Positions 12,106-26,340 of a DNA stretch of 64,000 nt are shown one piece after another. The notes beneath the pieces were generated by a model that saw only the letters and a list, made by a program, of their open reading frames with translations, did no database searches and was not told the origin of the DNA. The translations under genes were made by a program, and so were the position numbers. Every line of letters starts with the position of its first letter. Position 1 is the stretch's first letter. The DNA comes from Acanthornis magna. Lineage: Eukaryota; Chordata; Aves; Passeriformes; Acanthizidae. The DNA is taken from the NCBI GenBank assembly GCA_036785705.1, contig JAWUZG010000970.1, positions 4,808,501 through 4,872,500 on the forward strand. Reading direction: 5' to 3'.

Positions 12106-15100
12106 TGAAAGAGATATTATAATACACAAGTCTGCCACAACAACAGAAAAAAGAGTAATAGGAATGAAAGAGATTGCATCAGAAAATCAGAGGGAAATCC
12201 CCAGTCCTGGATCTCAGAGACATTCTCATAGACAGAGCATCAGGTATATATGTCAGAGAATATTTGAAGAATCCAAGGATGGGCATTGAGATGAAAAAGG
12301 GGGCAGTTTCCCTTCAATAAGAGACAATCCCAATAAGTGCATCATTAAAGAGATTACAGAACTAGAATAGAGAAGTGATTACTAAATCACAGACATGAAA
12401 TTCCAACATTCAGCAATTCTCTGAGGCAACATTTTGATGGTTGAACTGTACTGTGGCTCTACCATGGTACTATCATTCTACATAGCTATTTCCATGCTGT
12501 TCAGTGTAGCACTATCATTCATATTCAAAAAGCAGTCTTCTTTGTCGCTCTGTCTGCATACTTTTCTTTTTCATGTGTAAATCTTTTTTAGTGTTATCCA
12601 CAGTAATACTGATGACCAAAAGATTTATCACAGAACACTTCAGCTCTCTTGTCTCATGGGCTGTAATTTTTCAGACTGTAGGTCAGGGCTCTTTCCATTT
12701 CACTGAAACACCCAAGAGACTAGTTTATCTGCAATGTGAATTTCTCGTGCCTTTAGTAATTTCTACTCAAGAGAAGATGTAAACTACCATTCAAGACTGC
12801 CTAGAGCTCCACCTTTTGCAAGAAAGCTACAGTATTTTAGGCTTTTGCCTCTTCAACTTCCAGCTCTTCTCCACTGAATCCCTCCAAATCTGAAACAAAG
12901 TCAGAAGGGGTGCAAGTCACTTAAACACTGTTGAGGTTTCTTCCTACAGTGACAGAACTAAAACGACTCTGAGAAAACTACAACCATTCCTCTCTCAAGT
13001 CAGCCTCACCTTGTCAGATACTAGCTTTTATTCTTTAACTGTTTGGCAGGTCACTTCTGGCTTTTAAAATGCTAAAGGCCTTTCCCTGTCTTGACTGGAA
13101 ATTGCTAATCTTCCCCTTTGAAGTCTTTGAAGCAATGTCCTTAGTCCAGAATGTCAAGATCAGATTTTATGTTGTTGCCTAGTCACCTCTCCATTTTGCA
13201 TCCACAGTCTGACACCCTTAAAAGCAGTTTCTGCTACCCTCATTACAATTTCCAAGAACCAAGGGGGGGAGTAGAACTTTTTGAGAAAAGTAGGACAGAA
13301 GTTCAATTAATTGCAGATACTTTAAAAACTCTGTACTACTTTCATTATTCTGTGTTAATAGTACTATTAATTACTTCCTTCATCAGTTAAGTGTTTGGGG
13401 ATTTTTACTTTTTTAATTGAGCTTCTGCACGATTATAGATGTTATAACTTACCACAAAAGTTTCAACATTCCTGAAATCCAAGCGTGACACTGGCTTTTC
13501 TTCACAATTTCCCATTTCCATTTTAGCAAATTGTTATGTAGCAGAGTTTTAAGGATAACTTTTGAAAAAATTCCTATTTATTAGGGTTTGTTTTATTTCA
13601 ATTGGCAAGAAAACATAAAGAAAACAATTACAACTGATTCAAAAAGTCTATTCACCAAACAAAGCCAAGCATTAAAATAAAATTATTGTTCTGGTTTCAG
13701 CTGCTAAGAGCAATATAACTCATCATTCAGGATCAAACCACCAATGTCTACTCATAACAGGGTACGGTTATGTAAAATTAAGGCTGGCACTGCATTGTGC
13801 CCAGATACTTGAGGTTTGGATCCTTAACTACGAATTTCCTTCCTTTTATGATCTTAAGCCAGAGAACAATAGCTGTGTTTTAATCTTGCCTTTTGTAACT
13901 TTCTTGGTCTTTTCTTTCAAGTGTTTACATACAATGATACAGCCCTGAGTGATGCCACAAAGTAACACATCATCTAAATCTAGCTGTTTACCACAGATGC
14001 TATGATATCATTCAAAATTGAACAAATCAATTTTTTTCCCATGAAATGATAATGGATTCATTACAAAGAAGTGATTTTGTTTTTGTTGTCATTCACCCAT
14101 GTCTGCATCAGACAGCATGCTTATGATTAAAGGCTCTAATATTGTGATTCACCCAACTTATTCTAAATTATTTTCAAATGGAAAAAGATATCTGGAAAGG
14201 ACCTTCAGCAGCATTAACAAGTCCCTTTGTTCTTATATTATAAAGACGACATGAGTGGAATTCTGCACCAGTTTGTCTTCAGTCATTGCAAACTGGTTTG
14301 ACTTTACTACAGTTAACAAACAATAACAAGACACCATTTCATTAAATAAAACCAATTTGCACAAGTTAATTGTCTCCTTAATCTAATATTTTCCTTTTTA
14401 TTACAACACTGGCCATGCAAGCTATAGGTGCATTAAAAAAATTATGAAGATGATGAAAAAAGTTAAACTCATCTGTTACTAGTGAGAAAGTCTATAATAA
14501 AAAAAAGTTTTAGAACTTCACATTTTCCAGAGGAACTTGAAAAAAACTCTTGGCTTTTATTAAGCAACATAGAAGGGGAGCTTCTCTTGCTGGTTGGGTG
14601 GAAAGACCAACACGATTCCCTTCTTCAAGCATACTTCCTTTCATCTCAGACAAAAGAATAGACTTCTAAAAAGAGAACATGATTTTATAAATGTTAACAT
14701 ACTGTTCAAAATTATAAATATTTACCTGATATTTCACCTTTTTATTAGATATATTCTATCTGATCCTCATTCTAAACTAAATATAAGTATATTACATAGG
14801 GATCTAAGTTTCCTCAATTTTGTAAATGCCACTCCATCTTACAGATTCAGAACTATGATGCTGGTGCTGTTTAAAGCTCTTTCTGCTTTATTTTCCAGCT
14901 AAAATTTTAATAGCTAAAAAAGCACACACTGCAGAAAACCAGTTTAAAATAACTTTTGATCAGCTTTTAAACCACAGTATAAACAAAGTAGCACCTTTAC
15001 CTTCAAAATTTCATTTAAGACTATACATTCTATAATATAACTAAGAATAGCACAACCAGACTCTTTGCTTAGATTGTCATTTCTTTGTTTTGCAGACAGG

Positions 15101-17428
15101 TAAATCTCTGGACTGTGTTGTTTCCAGTCCTACATTTTTAAACAGAAGACAAAAGTGCCCATTTCTCAAAGAGAAACACAACAGTATTGTTACCCAAGGA
15201 ATATAAAACCTGTCATATGCTAGAGGTGTACATAGTGTCAGCATTCATAAAAAGGAGATGAGTTTCAGCATGTGTTTTCTGTCTGCTTTCAGGAGCAGGC
15301 TCCGCTGAGGTCTGCACGCTCAAGAGTAACAGTGGATTGGCATTCAGATCAGGCACAATCCATAAATACATGTTCCATTTCCAGTGCTACTCTCAAAATC
15401 AAATTCATTGTCACTGCAGAGGACTACCTTCTCTCTTGTTTTTGCCATGCTTGGCTTTTACTTGATTCCTTTAATATTGTCTGATCATGTGTTGGGCCCA
15501 AACAGATGCCATCATCTTGCATAATCCTACTATTGGAACAATCAGACATAAAGTTTTAAAAAACATTAAAAAATAAAAAAAGATAGCAAACAAAGATGAC
15601 TAAACTTTAAATAATTTAAAAAAACAAAACATTAGGACCTGGAAGATTTTTTGCTTTTTAGATTTTTTTCCACCTTCCACTAATTTCTATTACTCTGAAT
15701 ATATTACTCTTGATAATAAAGGTTTAAAATAAAAGGCTAAACATCCAACAGAGGAAACAGTAAAGAAAGAATAGATTATTTCTGCACAGATCATATATGC
15801 TGGCTTTAAATATACAAGTGCTGAAAATTAATAATGCTGGAGGAATAGGCTAATGTATAAAATAATCCACATAAGCAAGTTCTATTGTTTTTGCATTCTT
15901 CATGGAAAAACAGGCTGATGAATTTGACACTACACTTTGCTTTTCAATACATAAAAGAACACACTAATACAGATTTGTTTTTCTTAATGCATAACAACAT
16001 TATTGTGCAATGTGAAATGTAATCTTTCTATTTCTTTAACTATTTATGTAGGACACTAAATCTAGCATTAAAATTAAAGTGTGCTTTCTCTCTACAGAAG
16101 TGTAACAGCACACCTTCAGAAAGATAAGGCCCCACAGACTTGGTCCAGTCAACCCAGCTCTGGAGATACTATATTTCCAGGATGGAGGATATCAGTAGTC
16201 ATAGGGATTCATGTAATCTCACTATTTAGGAACCTTCTTGGAAAAAAACCCAAACAAACAAATTTTTATCACACTTTCAAGCTATGTTAAACAAAAGATG
16301 TTTAAACAAATGGGTGATGAACAGCTACGCAAAAGAATTCTAATCTAACACAGCTTCTCTCATCTGCTTCAGGAAGAACTTTGTAAAGTCTTATTTTTTT
16401 TAAACAAGCACAACCAACAGTTTATGTGGCAATCCAAATTGGCAGAAAATCTACACTTATTTCTTTTTATTAAGATAAATGGAGCTACAAATGCTTGGTA
16501 GTCAAGAAGACATGAAAAATCTAGAGGAAAGCTCATTTCAAAATTCTGTTAAAATATGTTTCTGCTAATATTTTTAGATTTTGTACAAGAATATAGATCT
16601 TTTTTAAAAGGAGGCTTCCACAATTATTTAAAGAAATTAGCCACATACCTAGAATGGTATTAATTAATTAAAGGTCTCATTAGACTTAATGTTTCTTTCT
16701 TGGAAAGAATGTATTGTTCTTTTATTGTTGTATTGTTTAAATTTTGAATCTCTGCTCCTTTGGGGTAGGTACCCTTATCTATATACAGAAGGAGCCTCTG
16801 GCACTGCCACATTGTAAACCAACAATATCACTAGAAAAAACCTGATCACCCTCTTGTTTTCCTTTGTTTTGACTTGTTTTGTTTTTCCTGAGAAGCTAAA
16901 GAAGCTATCTATATCCTAACACTTCAGTTCTATCAACAGCTTAAGAAACAAATACAAGACATTCCACACAGGGCTGCTATGGTTATGAGACTTATGCAGG
17001 CAATTTTTCTGGTGGAGGAAGAGTCAATGCTCTAAGTTACTTTGCTGGTGTAGTTGTTTGAGTTGCTGAGATAGCTATTTGCCAGGGAAGCAACCGCATT
17101 TCCAGTACAACTGTTTCCAGTGCTGCTCTGCCAGTGTGGCTGTGTCAGTTGAACTGTGATTTTCCCACGCATCTCACCAACAGGGCTCTGCCGTCAGCAC
17201 TTTAAAGTATAACCAAGCTTGGCATCTGAAGCAATGGCGAAGATCATCTTTTTCCATGTCTCCACGTGATAGGATTTTGTGTGAGACAGAAAGGTTATTA
17301 AAAAACTGTCAACCCAAATACCCCGTTTGTCAACTGGAAGAAAACACCACAAAAGATACATGGAACAATAGCCAAAGGAAAATGTTCCTGCATTTTCATC
17401 ATATGAAGGAGGATTAGGGGGTAGGCAA

Positions 17429-17441
17429 TTTTTTTTTTTTT
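17429..17441. repeat. Poly(T) tract
   Basis: Thirteen consecutive T residues. Confidence 0.8.
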
Positions 17442-17944
17442 AATTACCAGTGTCTTGCTTGCATTAATTACAAGAAACATTTGAGTCAACTGTTCCCGGC
17501 TTGGATTAATTTAATGATTCCAATTATCCTGAATTTACAACACATTTGTGTATGTGTTTCATATTGGGACAGTTTTAATCTTAGTAAATTAAGAGCTTCA
17601 ATCTGCTACATTTGATTGTATTCCATTACACTTTGTTCTCATATAATAACGACCCTTCAGAATTCAAAAGGCCTATCAATTTGATCTACAGTCAAAAATA
17701 AAAAAAGTAGGGGATAAGACTCAGAGCTGGATTTTCTGATCCTCTCTATTCATGACAGACGTCCAGCCAGCTTTGAGGTCACTATATTTTACATGTTGCC
17801 CAATCTTGATGGAAAAAAAATGTTCTGAATGTTTTTTTCTCCTAGGAAAAGAATATGGAGGATATGGGGAATATGGAAGAAGTGTCAGTTGCTTGACATA
17901 GAATAAAACATTTCTACATAGCTGCAGTCTGCAATGAACACAAC

Positions 17945-18174
17945 GAGGGGAGATTCAGGCTGGACATGAGGAGGAATTTCTTCACAGTAAAGGTGGTTAG
18001 GCATTGGAATGGGCTGCCCAGGGACGTGGTGGAGTCACCACTCCTGGAGGTGTTTAAGAAAAGACTGGATGTGGCACTTAGTGCTATGGTCTATCTGGCA
18101 AGGACGTGTTTGGTCAAAGGTTGGACTCAATGATCTCAAAGGTTTTTTCTACCCTAGTTCTGTGATTCTGAATA
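17945..18174 (+). mobile_element. CR1 LINE 3' fragment, plus strand
   Basis: This is a well-preserved CR1 tail. It starts in the late ORF2/3' UTR region (GGGGAGATTCAGGCTGGACA, then GGAATTTCTTCACAG) and passes through GGCTGCCCAGGGACGTGGTG, GGAGTCACCACTCCTGGAGG and GACTGGATGTGGCACTTAG. It ends in GGTTGGACTCAATGATCTC and TTCTGTGATTCTG, the CR1 terminal octamer type. It is the least diverged of the short CR1 copies here, so probably the youngest of them. The copy is 5'-truncated and codes for nothing; the open frame at 18009-18239 is a by-product. A TATGGAGGATATGGGGAATATGG-like imperfect repeat lies just upstream (about 17853-17878). Confidence 0.93.
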
Positions 18175-19310
18175 CAGAAAGTCACAGCAAAATTGAGCAG
18201 CAAAATTTATATATGTGCATGAGTCTTTCCTCTGTATAATTCCATTGGCTTCACACACATACTGCTTCCATGGTTCCCAATAATCTTGTTACAAAATAGT
18301 CTCCTGACTGTATTTCAAGAGAAAGGCAGGCCTTCTTTTAGGCTAGTCCTTGTATCACTGGAGAAAATCCAGTAGTAAATTGAATCAAATGAAAGCTGTC
18401 AGAGTAAAATATTACAGTTCTTAAATAAACAAAAGCCTAGACATACAAATAGGAGTTTGAAACACCCTTTACACATTCTTTTTTCATTATTTGCTCTGAA
18501 AAACAAATTAGTTCATTCACTATGGGTCAGATACCCAGGAACTCACACAATCAGCACATAATATGACTCATAAGCAAGACCCAGAACTGCCACAGAAGCC
18601 AAGACATCTCATGTCCCGGTATCTTCGGATTTGTAATTGTCATCAAATCTTGATGACAAATACATCTATGACAGTGATTTTTGTACAGCTGTCAAAACTT
18701 TGGTGAAGACTCAAATGCTTTTTGAAATATAATAAGGCCACTGGATCAAATTATGACACACACTTACCGTCTTAACAAAATTTACCTGTCACATTTAATA
18801 ATGAACTGATGTGATACACATATTTCATCAATCACAAAAATATCCACACCATTTTATCAACTCCTTTCTGTATCTTGAAACACTATTGATGACTGTAACT
18901 TCAGCATGGACTGGAAAACTATATGCATACTCTTCCCATGAGGCTGTAAAGAGTTATCATAAATAATTTCACCACTGTGTACTTCCCTCCTGGTAGAACA
19001 CAAAGCTGGCTCTGAGAATAAAAAGTCAGACTTGATTGCCTATCTAAATCAATTCAATCAGGACTGTGACAATGACATTCCTACTTCAGATGAAATGATT
19101 TATGAGTTATATTTAGAGGTTTGCGTGGCTATTGAGAATACCAATATGTTACAAGATGTATTTCAAGGAAAACATACCCCCTTATAAAAGCAATTGAAAA
19201 TCTAGTGCAGTAGTCAGTCCTATGCACTACCAAAACTGTGAGCTATACCGTTTTCTATTAGAATTGTAGAGAAAGGACATAGCAGCATTTTCAGTGTACA
19301 GAATTATGCC
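18175..19310. other. AT-rich non-coding DNA, nothing recognised
   Basis: No exon or repeat recognised. Confidence 0.55.
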
Positions 19311-19814
19311 ATGGTATTCTGTGGAACCAGTTCCAAGGACGTGGACAACCCCTCTGCGATGCTTAGGATTTTACAGTGCAGTGATAGAATGTTCTCCCAC
19401 AAAATATTACTCTCTGAAGAGCCTGATAAATGTTTATCTTGGGCTTTCTTCCCTTCCTGTTTAAACAGTATAGTTTCTATACACTTCAATAAATATGCTG
19501 GTTTTAATTTAACATTTTCATACCCACACTTCCAACATTTCTATGCTTTTGAAATTTATTCTGTTGTCTGCTGTAATTATGCAGATGTCACTGGACATCA
19601 TTGCCGGCTCAACTGTTTACAAATCTACCTGTTCCTAAAAACCTGGGTCACACAACTCTGTCAGATGAATTCAGAGTTCAGGTTCATATTTTATTTCATC
19701 TTGCAACACAGTATCGTTAATAAAGTGCAGCAGGCTGCACAGTCTGGATGTTTTTTCAAACTGACAGGTTTTACTTTATATATGAGAGTACAGAACTTGC
19801 TTGGGACTCTTTAA
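19311..19814 (+). other. Longest open frame in the window (167 codons), unrecognised
   Basis: An ATG at 19311 sits in a good initiation context (GCCATGG) and opens a 167-residue frame, the longest in the window. The first 60 or so residues have a mixed, protein-like composition. The rest is rich in aromatic residues, Cys and hydrophobic residues, as expected when T-rich non-coding DNA is translated. I recognise no domain, clean signal peptide or repeat. AATAAA-like strings occur inside the frame (about 19488 and 19716), which argues against a real coding exon but would fit an untranslated region. A minus-strand frame of 61 codons (19304-19489) overlaps its start. It could be a chance frame, part of a lineage-specific transcript or a relict of an unknown element. 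I assign no function. Confidence 0.2.
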
Positions 19815-21856
19815 TTTGAGACAGAAGGACTTTAATAATGTTTGGATCTTCCACAACTTTGGATTTTCCACCAGGTCAGCAGCTGAAGGCCTTGCACTTT
19901 TGTACAAAATACAATAAAATTACGGAAAATGACAGCAAAGAGAAAATTAATGCATCCTAAATATATTTCAAAACATGACACAGTTCAAACGGGAAAAAAA
20001 GAAAATAGGAAAATGCATGTAAGAAAAGGGGCAGACTATGAGAAACAAGAACAGGAAGCCTACTGGAAATAATAAAGTATATTGGGAAAAAATTGAACAA
20101 GCTACACAGAGAGATGAGATAAGATAACAGCTTTGAGGACAATAATAGCTTAGGCTGCAACTTGAAAGAGTCAATCCTAACTGATTGAAAAGTTGATGTC
20201 CAATCTGATGTCTCCAGAGAAAAGCCTGCAGTGTTCTCACATCAGTCCCTAGAAGATAGTAGTCCTCAACATTAGCAAAACATACAGTTCAGAAAATTGG
20301 ACATTCCCGTTCAGGGAAGACTAGGACTTAAGCTGTCTGGAAACGGAACTTCCTGTCACCCCAACAGGGCTGTACCCTGCTGAGCCCCGGTGAATCAGCT
20401 ACTTCTAGACAACTTCTAGAGGCTGTCAGTTTGTTTTTTTTTAAATGTACGTACGCTTTCAAACTCTACCTTTGATCTTTTTCATAACCATTTACCATAA
20501 GTACACAGAAACTGGATCTATACTACTACAAATATACACTTATTCTGTTTGAAATACACTAAGCTATATTAGATAAGATAGTTGCATTTGTAAAATCGTA
20601 ATTAAACTGAAAAGAAAAACAAAATACATTTGAACATATGAGCTATCAAGCCAAGAGAAAAATGGTGCAATGGCAGAAAAGCAGCTGACCTTTGCTTTTT
20701 TTTTTTTTTTAAGCATCACGATCAGGAGATATGCTGATCAAGCTGGGTAGGTTTTTTTCTGCTAATCCTAGTTTATTTTCTATTTCTGCACCTGTGCTTA
20801 GGGGTACAGCAGTTACCTGTGCTTAGGTGCCATCTGATACTTATATTCAAAGGCAGATCTGTCAGGATACGTCTAGGACTGAACATTTTTCAGTGCAGAA
20901 AATGTTTATTTGTCAACAGCAACACTCACTATAACATATAATGTCAAAGAACAAGGTACATTTTAGACAAAACTGAAATCAAAAGTTGCAGTAATTAAAA
21001 CATTTGTGATTTTCAGGATTCAGAGTTAAATGTTCTCATTTTGAAACAAACTTCCATTTCAATTTTATTCATATGGCAAAATATGCTATGTAATGGAAAA
21101 AGTAGAATCAAAGAGAAATATTATTTCAGTACTTTTAGCTTGTGAAAAATAGGGTTGCAATTCCCTTCTCTCTGCTCCACCATGCTCCCCTACTTGCAGT
21201 TTAAAGCTGTGGAGCTCTGTCCCATACAACCTGCAGCATTACATCATGCAGACTTTTCGCATAGCTGAGCTGAGGCACAGCAGGCCTGCAGCATTCACCT
21301 CTGCCACACTAATGGCTTTCACACCATTGCAAACTGAGCCAAGATGCACAACTAAATCACAAGTATGCTGGTGCAGGGGTCTGGCTCACACCACCAGTAA
21401 CTACTGATCTTTATTGTTTCTTTTTTCCAAAGGGCCGGAGACACATTCTTATTTCCCATTTGCGCCCTATAAATTCTCCATTCAAAAATTTAACACTGAA
21501 GCATTGTCATGGAAACAGTAAAGGCTAAAACTTTACTTTAAAAACAATCTTGAAGAGTTTTAGGCAGTTTTTCTCAGACCACAGCTGCTATATGTTTTCA
21601 GGCAGAGTCATAGCAGATGTCACTGTTTCAAGAGAATAACATGAATTATGACCTCCTTAATACTATAGAAGGGTGGGGAGACTGATCTTTCTGCTTCTTT
21701 TTCCCCATTTGTCCAGTATTCCAGCCTGCTCCTGATCCGTAACAACTCTTTTGCTGGTGAATAATGGCAGGGATGTTCTGCAATGATTTTCCCTTCTCCT
21801 GCTGATCCAACTGACAATGGAACTGAGGAGAGGGGAATGTTTTACTTATATGAACC
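19815..21856. other. AT-rich non-coding DNA, nothing recognised
   Basis: No exon or interspersed repeat recognised. A short direct repeat (CCTGTGCTTAGG twice, near 20791 and 20817) and a poly(T) tract are the only structure I noticed. Confidence 0.55.
20696..20710. repeat. Poly(T) tract
   Basis: Fifteen consecutive T residues. Confidence 0.8.
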
Positions 21857-22110
21857 TCTGATCATAGGATCATTGGATAAGTCAAGTTAGAAGAAACTTG
21901 GGAAAGTCTCCAGCCTATCCTCCTGCAGGGACACCCCTGAGATCAGAATTAGTTGCTTGGGGGTTTACTGAACCAGTTTTTGAAAGACTCCAAGGATGGA
22001 GGCTGCAACACCTCTCCAGACAACTTGTTTCACTGACCATCCTCATGGTGAAAATATGATTGTATTTGAATATCCTCCCACTGGAACATACCCTTAGGCT
22101 AAGCAATACC
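21857..22110 (-). mobile_element. CR1 LINE 3' fragment, minus strand
   Basis: Read on the minus strand, this is a CR1 3' UTR. On the plus strand it opens with ATCATAGGATCATTGG, the reverse complement of the CR1 tail octamers. It then runs through TCCTGCAGGGACACC, a CCAAGGATGGAGGCTGCAAC block, CTCCAGACAACTTGTTTCAC and CATGGTGAAAATATGATTGTATTTGAATATC. These correspond to remembered CR1 3' UTR segments in order. The copy is strongly diverged and truncated at its 5' end (right side). Open frame 21915-22106 is a by-product. Confidence 0.85.
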
Positions 22111-22492
22111 CATAATAAGCATAAGAAACATAAGATTATTCTTTAAATATCAACCTTACCGAATGAGATGCAGTTCTGCTTAATCGAGAAAAACAAAGTA
22201 AAGTAGTGACTTTTTGGGTACTTCTAATAGGACCTGGACAACTTAATTTCTGTCTCAGCTTCCTCATTTACATAGAATATATAATGAGATCTACTTACTC
22301 TGTAGAACCTTTTGATGCAGACAGAAAGTGATAGAAAAAAGGATGATTTTGATAATGATGGTTACAATACTGATATAAGTAATTACTATTGCTAAAGCAA
22401 AATATCAACTATACATATATATATACGCATATTTGTATATATGAATTAACCTCATCTAGAAAGGTAATATGGAAATCCTACAAATGTGCAAG

Positions 22493-22562
22493 TTTATATA
22501 TATATATATACATTTATGTATACATGTAGGAATACATATACATACATATATATATATATATA
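22493..22562. repeat. (TA)n / (CATA)n microsatellite cluster
   Basis: Two TA runs (about 22493-22511 and 22546-22562) are joined by ACATA units, with further TATA-rich sequence from about 22413. This compound microsatellite is likely to vary in length between individuals. Confidence 0.85.
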
Positions 22563-23569
22563 AAAAACTCCATAAAAAATTATTCTGCTTTATGCATGCA
22601 TATGCATCTCCTCACTTCAGTTTAAACTGTGATGGTCCTAGGAACAAAGTTGCCCTTCCACAAGACAAAGCAAATTTCTTTACATTCTACACTCTCAGGA
22701 AAATAACATCTATAATACTTGTTATTATTTTGTTTCCAAGGCCACTGAAAATAAAGAAACTGAGCAGTTTGAGCAGAATTCCACAGCACTACTCCACCCT
22801 TATAACAGTGTATGTTGAATAATTTTTTACTCTCACCCCCTTGGAAGACCTTTCTAGACAGATTGTAAAATATCACAAAGGCTTAGCAAATTAAGACTTC
22901 AGAAGGGTGAACAGATAAAGGTCTTTATTCTATACAGTGCTAAAGAGAGGATGATCTGAAGAAAACATTTGTAACTTTGCAGCTTCTACAGAAAACATTT
23001 GCTTCCTAAACAAGGTTACAGTAGGAAGTCAAACAAAGCAGACAGATTATGAAAAGACAGAACAGTGCAGATGAAACCCTAATTCAACAAACAATACAGA
23101 ATCACAATACAAGTTGTTAATAGACACGATGTTAAGTACCGCTCCTCACTTAAAAGCATTGCTTTATAAGGTTACCACTGAAAGTGCACTTGTACATTCT
23201 GGCTCCAAGATCTACTTAAGTACATGGTACAGATTTCTTGCCAACTTTGCTTCACAGAACTTCTTATAGAACAGAAACATCACACCCATAATCAACAAAT
23301 ACTAGACATGCTGTACCACACTAATGATGTTCATACCTAATTTTCTTTAGAAGAGTACACATTGCTTTCAAGCACAGGTATCTGTATACAGCTTACAGAG
23401 TGATCACCCTTTTAACCATTACTTTACACATTAAATTGGATGCTTGAATTAATACCTTTTATCAGCCTTTTCCTCAAGAGAGTCAAGGAGTATTTTCTGC
23501 TGTCTAATTGGAATCATGGGGAAATTCAGTAAGAACAGATAATTTATCAATTTATCTATCAGTGTAGAT

Positions 23570-23607
23570 TTATATATATATATATATATACATATGTGTG
23601 TGTGTGT
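23570..23607. repeat. (TA)n(TG)n compound microsatellite
   Basis: About eleven TA units, a short CATA spacer, then about six TG units. Confidence 0.88.
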
Positions 23608-26340
23608 AAGAATGTGCTTATTGACCAGAATTCCACTTTTTTCTTAGAGGTTACTTCTTCTTCACTGCAGGGATTATAGTAACTTCATTGTCCATGCCAC
23701 TTTTTCTGAGTACTGAAAGAAAAAAAACCAAAAAACCCACTATCTACTAAATTTCTCTTCCACTCTTGCAAGCATTTATGCTTTCCCATCAGAGGGATTC
23801 ACAGAAAAAGAGAAGTGGCCACAGGAGGGAGGACTGCTGTTAGCTTATAGAAAAGGCACTAAAGCCCAGTTCCAGATTTTCCTCCAACACTGCTCAAGCA
23901 ACAAGGTTTTGTGGATAGCATTGACTCATTTTGAGGGAGGCATGAGAGAAATGCATCTCTGATCAGAAAGCACAGAATACAACAAGAGAACAGCATGTGG
24001 AGAAGGGCACAAAACTATTGCCATAGGTTTCATAATAGTAGGATGAGTGACAGCACCTAAAAAGTTTATGTGTTTCTGAGTGTTTATAACACAATGCTGT
24101 CAGGCAGCAAAGCACACAACACTAATGCAAATAGGATGAGACATGTGGATTAAGCCATTAGAATAACTAACATGAGACAGAAACTTTCATCATGAGAATA
24201 TGTTCACAAGACAAATAAGAAACAGAGCCTGACATTTCCAAAGTGAAGGTGGACAGCTAATTAAAGTATTTTCATTGCAGTGACCTCCTCTCACCCTCAC
24301 TGTTCCCAATGACACTAGGAGCAGCAGGTACTGAGAGCATAGGAAATCCAAGCCTTTTTTATTGGGGTGTTTAAATACGGCACTCCTGTTTGAAAAGGTT
24401 GACACAGCCTTCCATACAAATTGATCAGCTTGATTAAGCAGACCTGATTTTGGACAAGCAAAAACATTTTGATCCTTCCCAAAAGGAACATGGGGACAAA
24501 GAGGGAGTTTAAGGGAAGCTGTGAGAGAAATTTAGACTGAAAGGGAAGGGGAAAGGAAGGACACCGGGCCTGAGCCAAACCCTAGTTACTGCTTTTAACA
24601 TGTGCCTGGAAATGTATATATGTGAGTATAAGAGGGAAATGAGCCAGAACAAATAAAATTGCAAAGTAAATGCTAAACATGTTTTTCTTCCCCACCTCAT
24701 GGGAGAATAAATATTTTATCCTGCTGCAGTTCTATTATTTATCTTCTTCATACCACATCCAATTGGGAAGTGAAACTGTTAAGACTTTAATGTCAAGGTT
24801 TAAGGGCACTGTTTCATTTTGAGTTCAAATGCTACAGTTTGGCATTATAACATCTGCTTCAAATGTTTCAAAGGCTCTTGACATTTACAACACCATGCCC
24901 TGAAAAAATCAAGCAACTGAGAGCATCACTGTGTACATTGTAAAACGGAACATTCTTTGCGGTGTGTCCCTTGTACACTCTATGTTGTTTCAGTGCAGAA
25001 TATAATGTACCATTCTGCACTAAGAATTTCATTTCAACAATGTAGTAATAACACACTTTTTATTAGGGAGATAAAAATATCCCTCATTTCTTAGTATAAA
25101 TAAAGATGACAGATTATACAAACGAGAGAAAGAAAATAGAGGGGAAAAAATGAAAACAGAGGTTTACAAGAACCACAATCTGCTTTCAGTGTTACCCTAC
25201 AGCACTTTCATTGTGTGTCGCTACTTTTCTGGAGTTCACAATTGTAATTTTTCCCAGTGAACACTAGTTTTAAAAAGGATTGAAAATCATGTCTTTTCAT
25301 ATATCTTATGGGTGTTTCTGAGATTACAAAACAAATAAAAGAATGGAATTTTCTCATTGCAATAGTTTTCTTATTTGCCTGCAAGTGACCTTAGAACTCA
25401 TAAATTTAAAAACTGTAGAAATACATTTTGATTTTATCACTTATATAGCAAAAGCAGCAAAGACTCTTAGCATCAAAAGAATGCAATATCTACTTCAAGG
25501 TCAAATTTACTGTATTTGCTTACTCTAAATAATAAAAACCATCATGAGAAAATTCTTAGTCTTTAAAGGATAACAAATACAAATCACATGTCAAAACAAT
25601 AACTAAAAATGATCCCATCCTTAATGTGAAAAAAAAAGCAAAAGAACCAAGTTCTACTCAAATTTACATGTCCCATATGGACTGGGTGAGTCAGTACTGG
25701 GTATATACCTTATTTCATAAGAGTAAGACTGAATAGTATCTGTGGACTGCTCAGTGGTGCAAAAAAAATTTCATTTACATTCAACTGGGGCTATGCTAAT
25801 TAGCAAAATTGTGAGTCCCACTTAATTTCTACTTACCCATCAACTCCCTATGAAAACCCAAACCAAAACTCCACGACAAAAAAATGCAAAAGATTTTCTG
25901 GACTACTCATCATTTGTAGACACATATTTTTTGAAACCCCTGCAAGGTGAACAATACAGATATATGAATATGGTCTTTGGACTTAACTCATTCATTGTGT
26001 CCTCTGTGGGTCGTAAGACCATCCAATGGAAGATATGAAATGCTAGAAAGATCTCAAAAACAGGCAGCCCTTCCCTGACAGGATAGTAGGGGTTATTTTA
26101 AGCGTGCATAGTGAGGAAGATGCACGTGTCAAAGGAAAATGCTTCCATTGCCTATAATGAAGAGTGACCCACACTTCATTATACTGGCACTGACGTTATC
26201 TCTAGAGTAAGAGTTGCTGCAGAAGACTGTAAGACTGGTATACCTGGCCCAGGCTTTAGCTTTCCAAGAAGAAAAACAAGCTCAAAAGGGGGTGTAGTAG
26301 AAAGTTCAAGTCAGCACTAAATTAGGACTCACGTTATGCA

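Larger units (their letters stand above)
9541..17944. other. AT-rich non-coding DNA with simple repeats
   Basis: About 8.4 kb in which I recognise no exon, RNA gene or interspersed repeat. The longest open frames are 116 codons (plus, 10030-10380) and 102 codons (plus, 14594-14902). Neither has a signal peptide, repeats or motifs I can name, and I treat both as chance. A small CpG cluster lies at 10910-10922. Confidence 0.55.
22111..26340. other. AT-rich non-coding DNA with TA/TG microsatellites
   Basis: No exon or interspersed repeat recognised over 4.2 kb apart from the dinucleotide repeats listed separately. The frame at 22469-22822 (117 codons) is driven by translated TA repeats (Tyr-Ile runs) and is not a gene. 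Confidence 0.55.

Noticed and set aside
22469..22822. 117-codon plus-strand open frame
   Set aside because: The first third is translated TA/CATA microsatellite (Tyr-Ile-His runs), so the frame is an artefact of the repeat.
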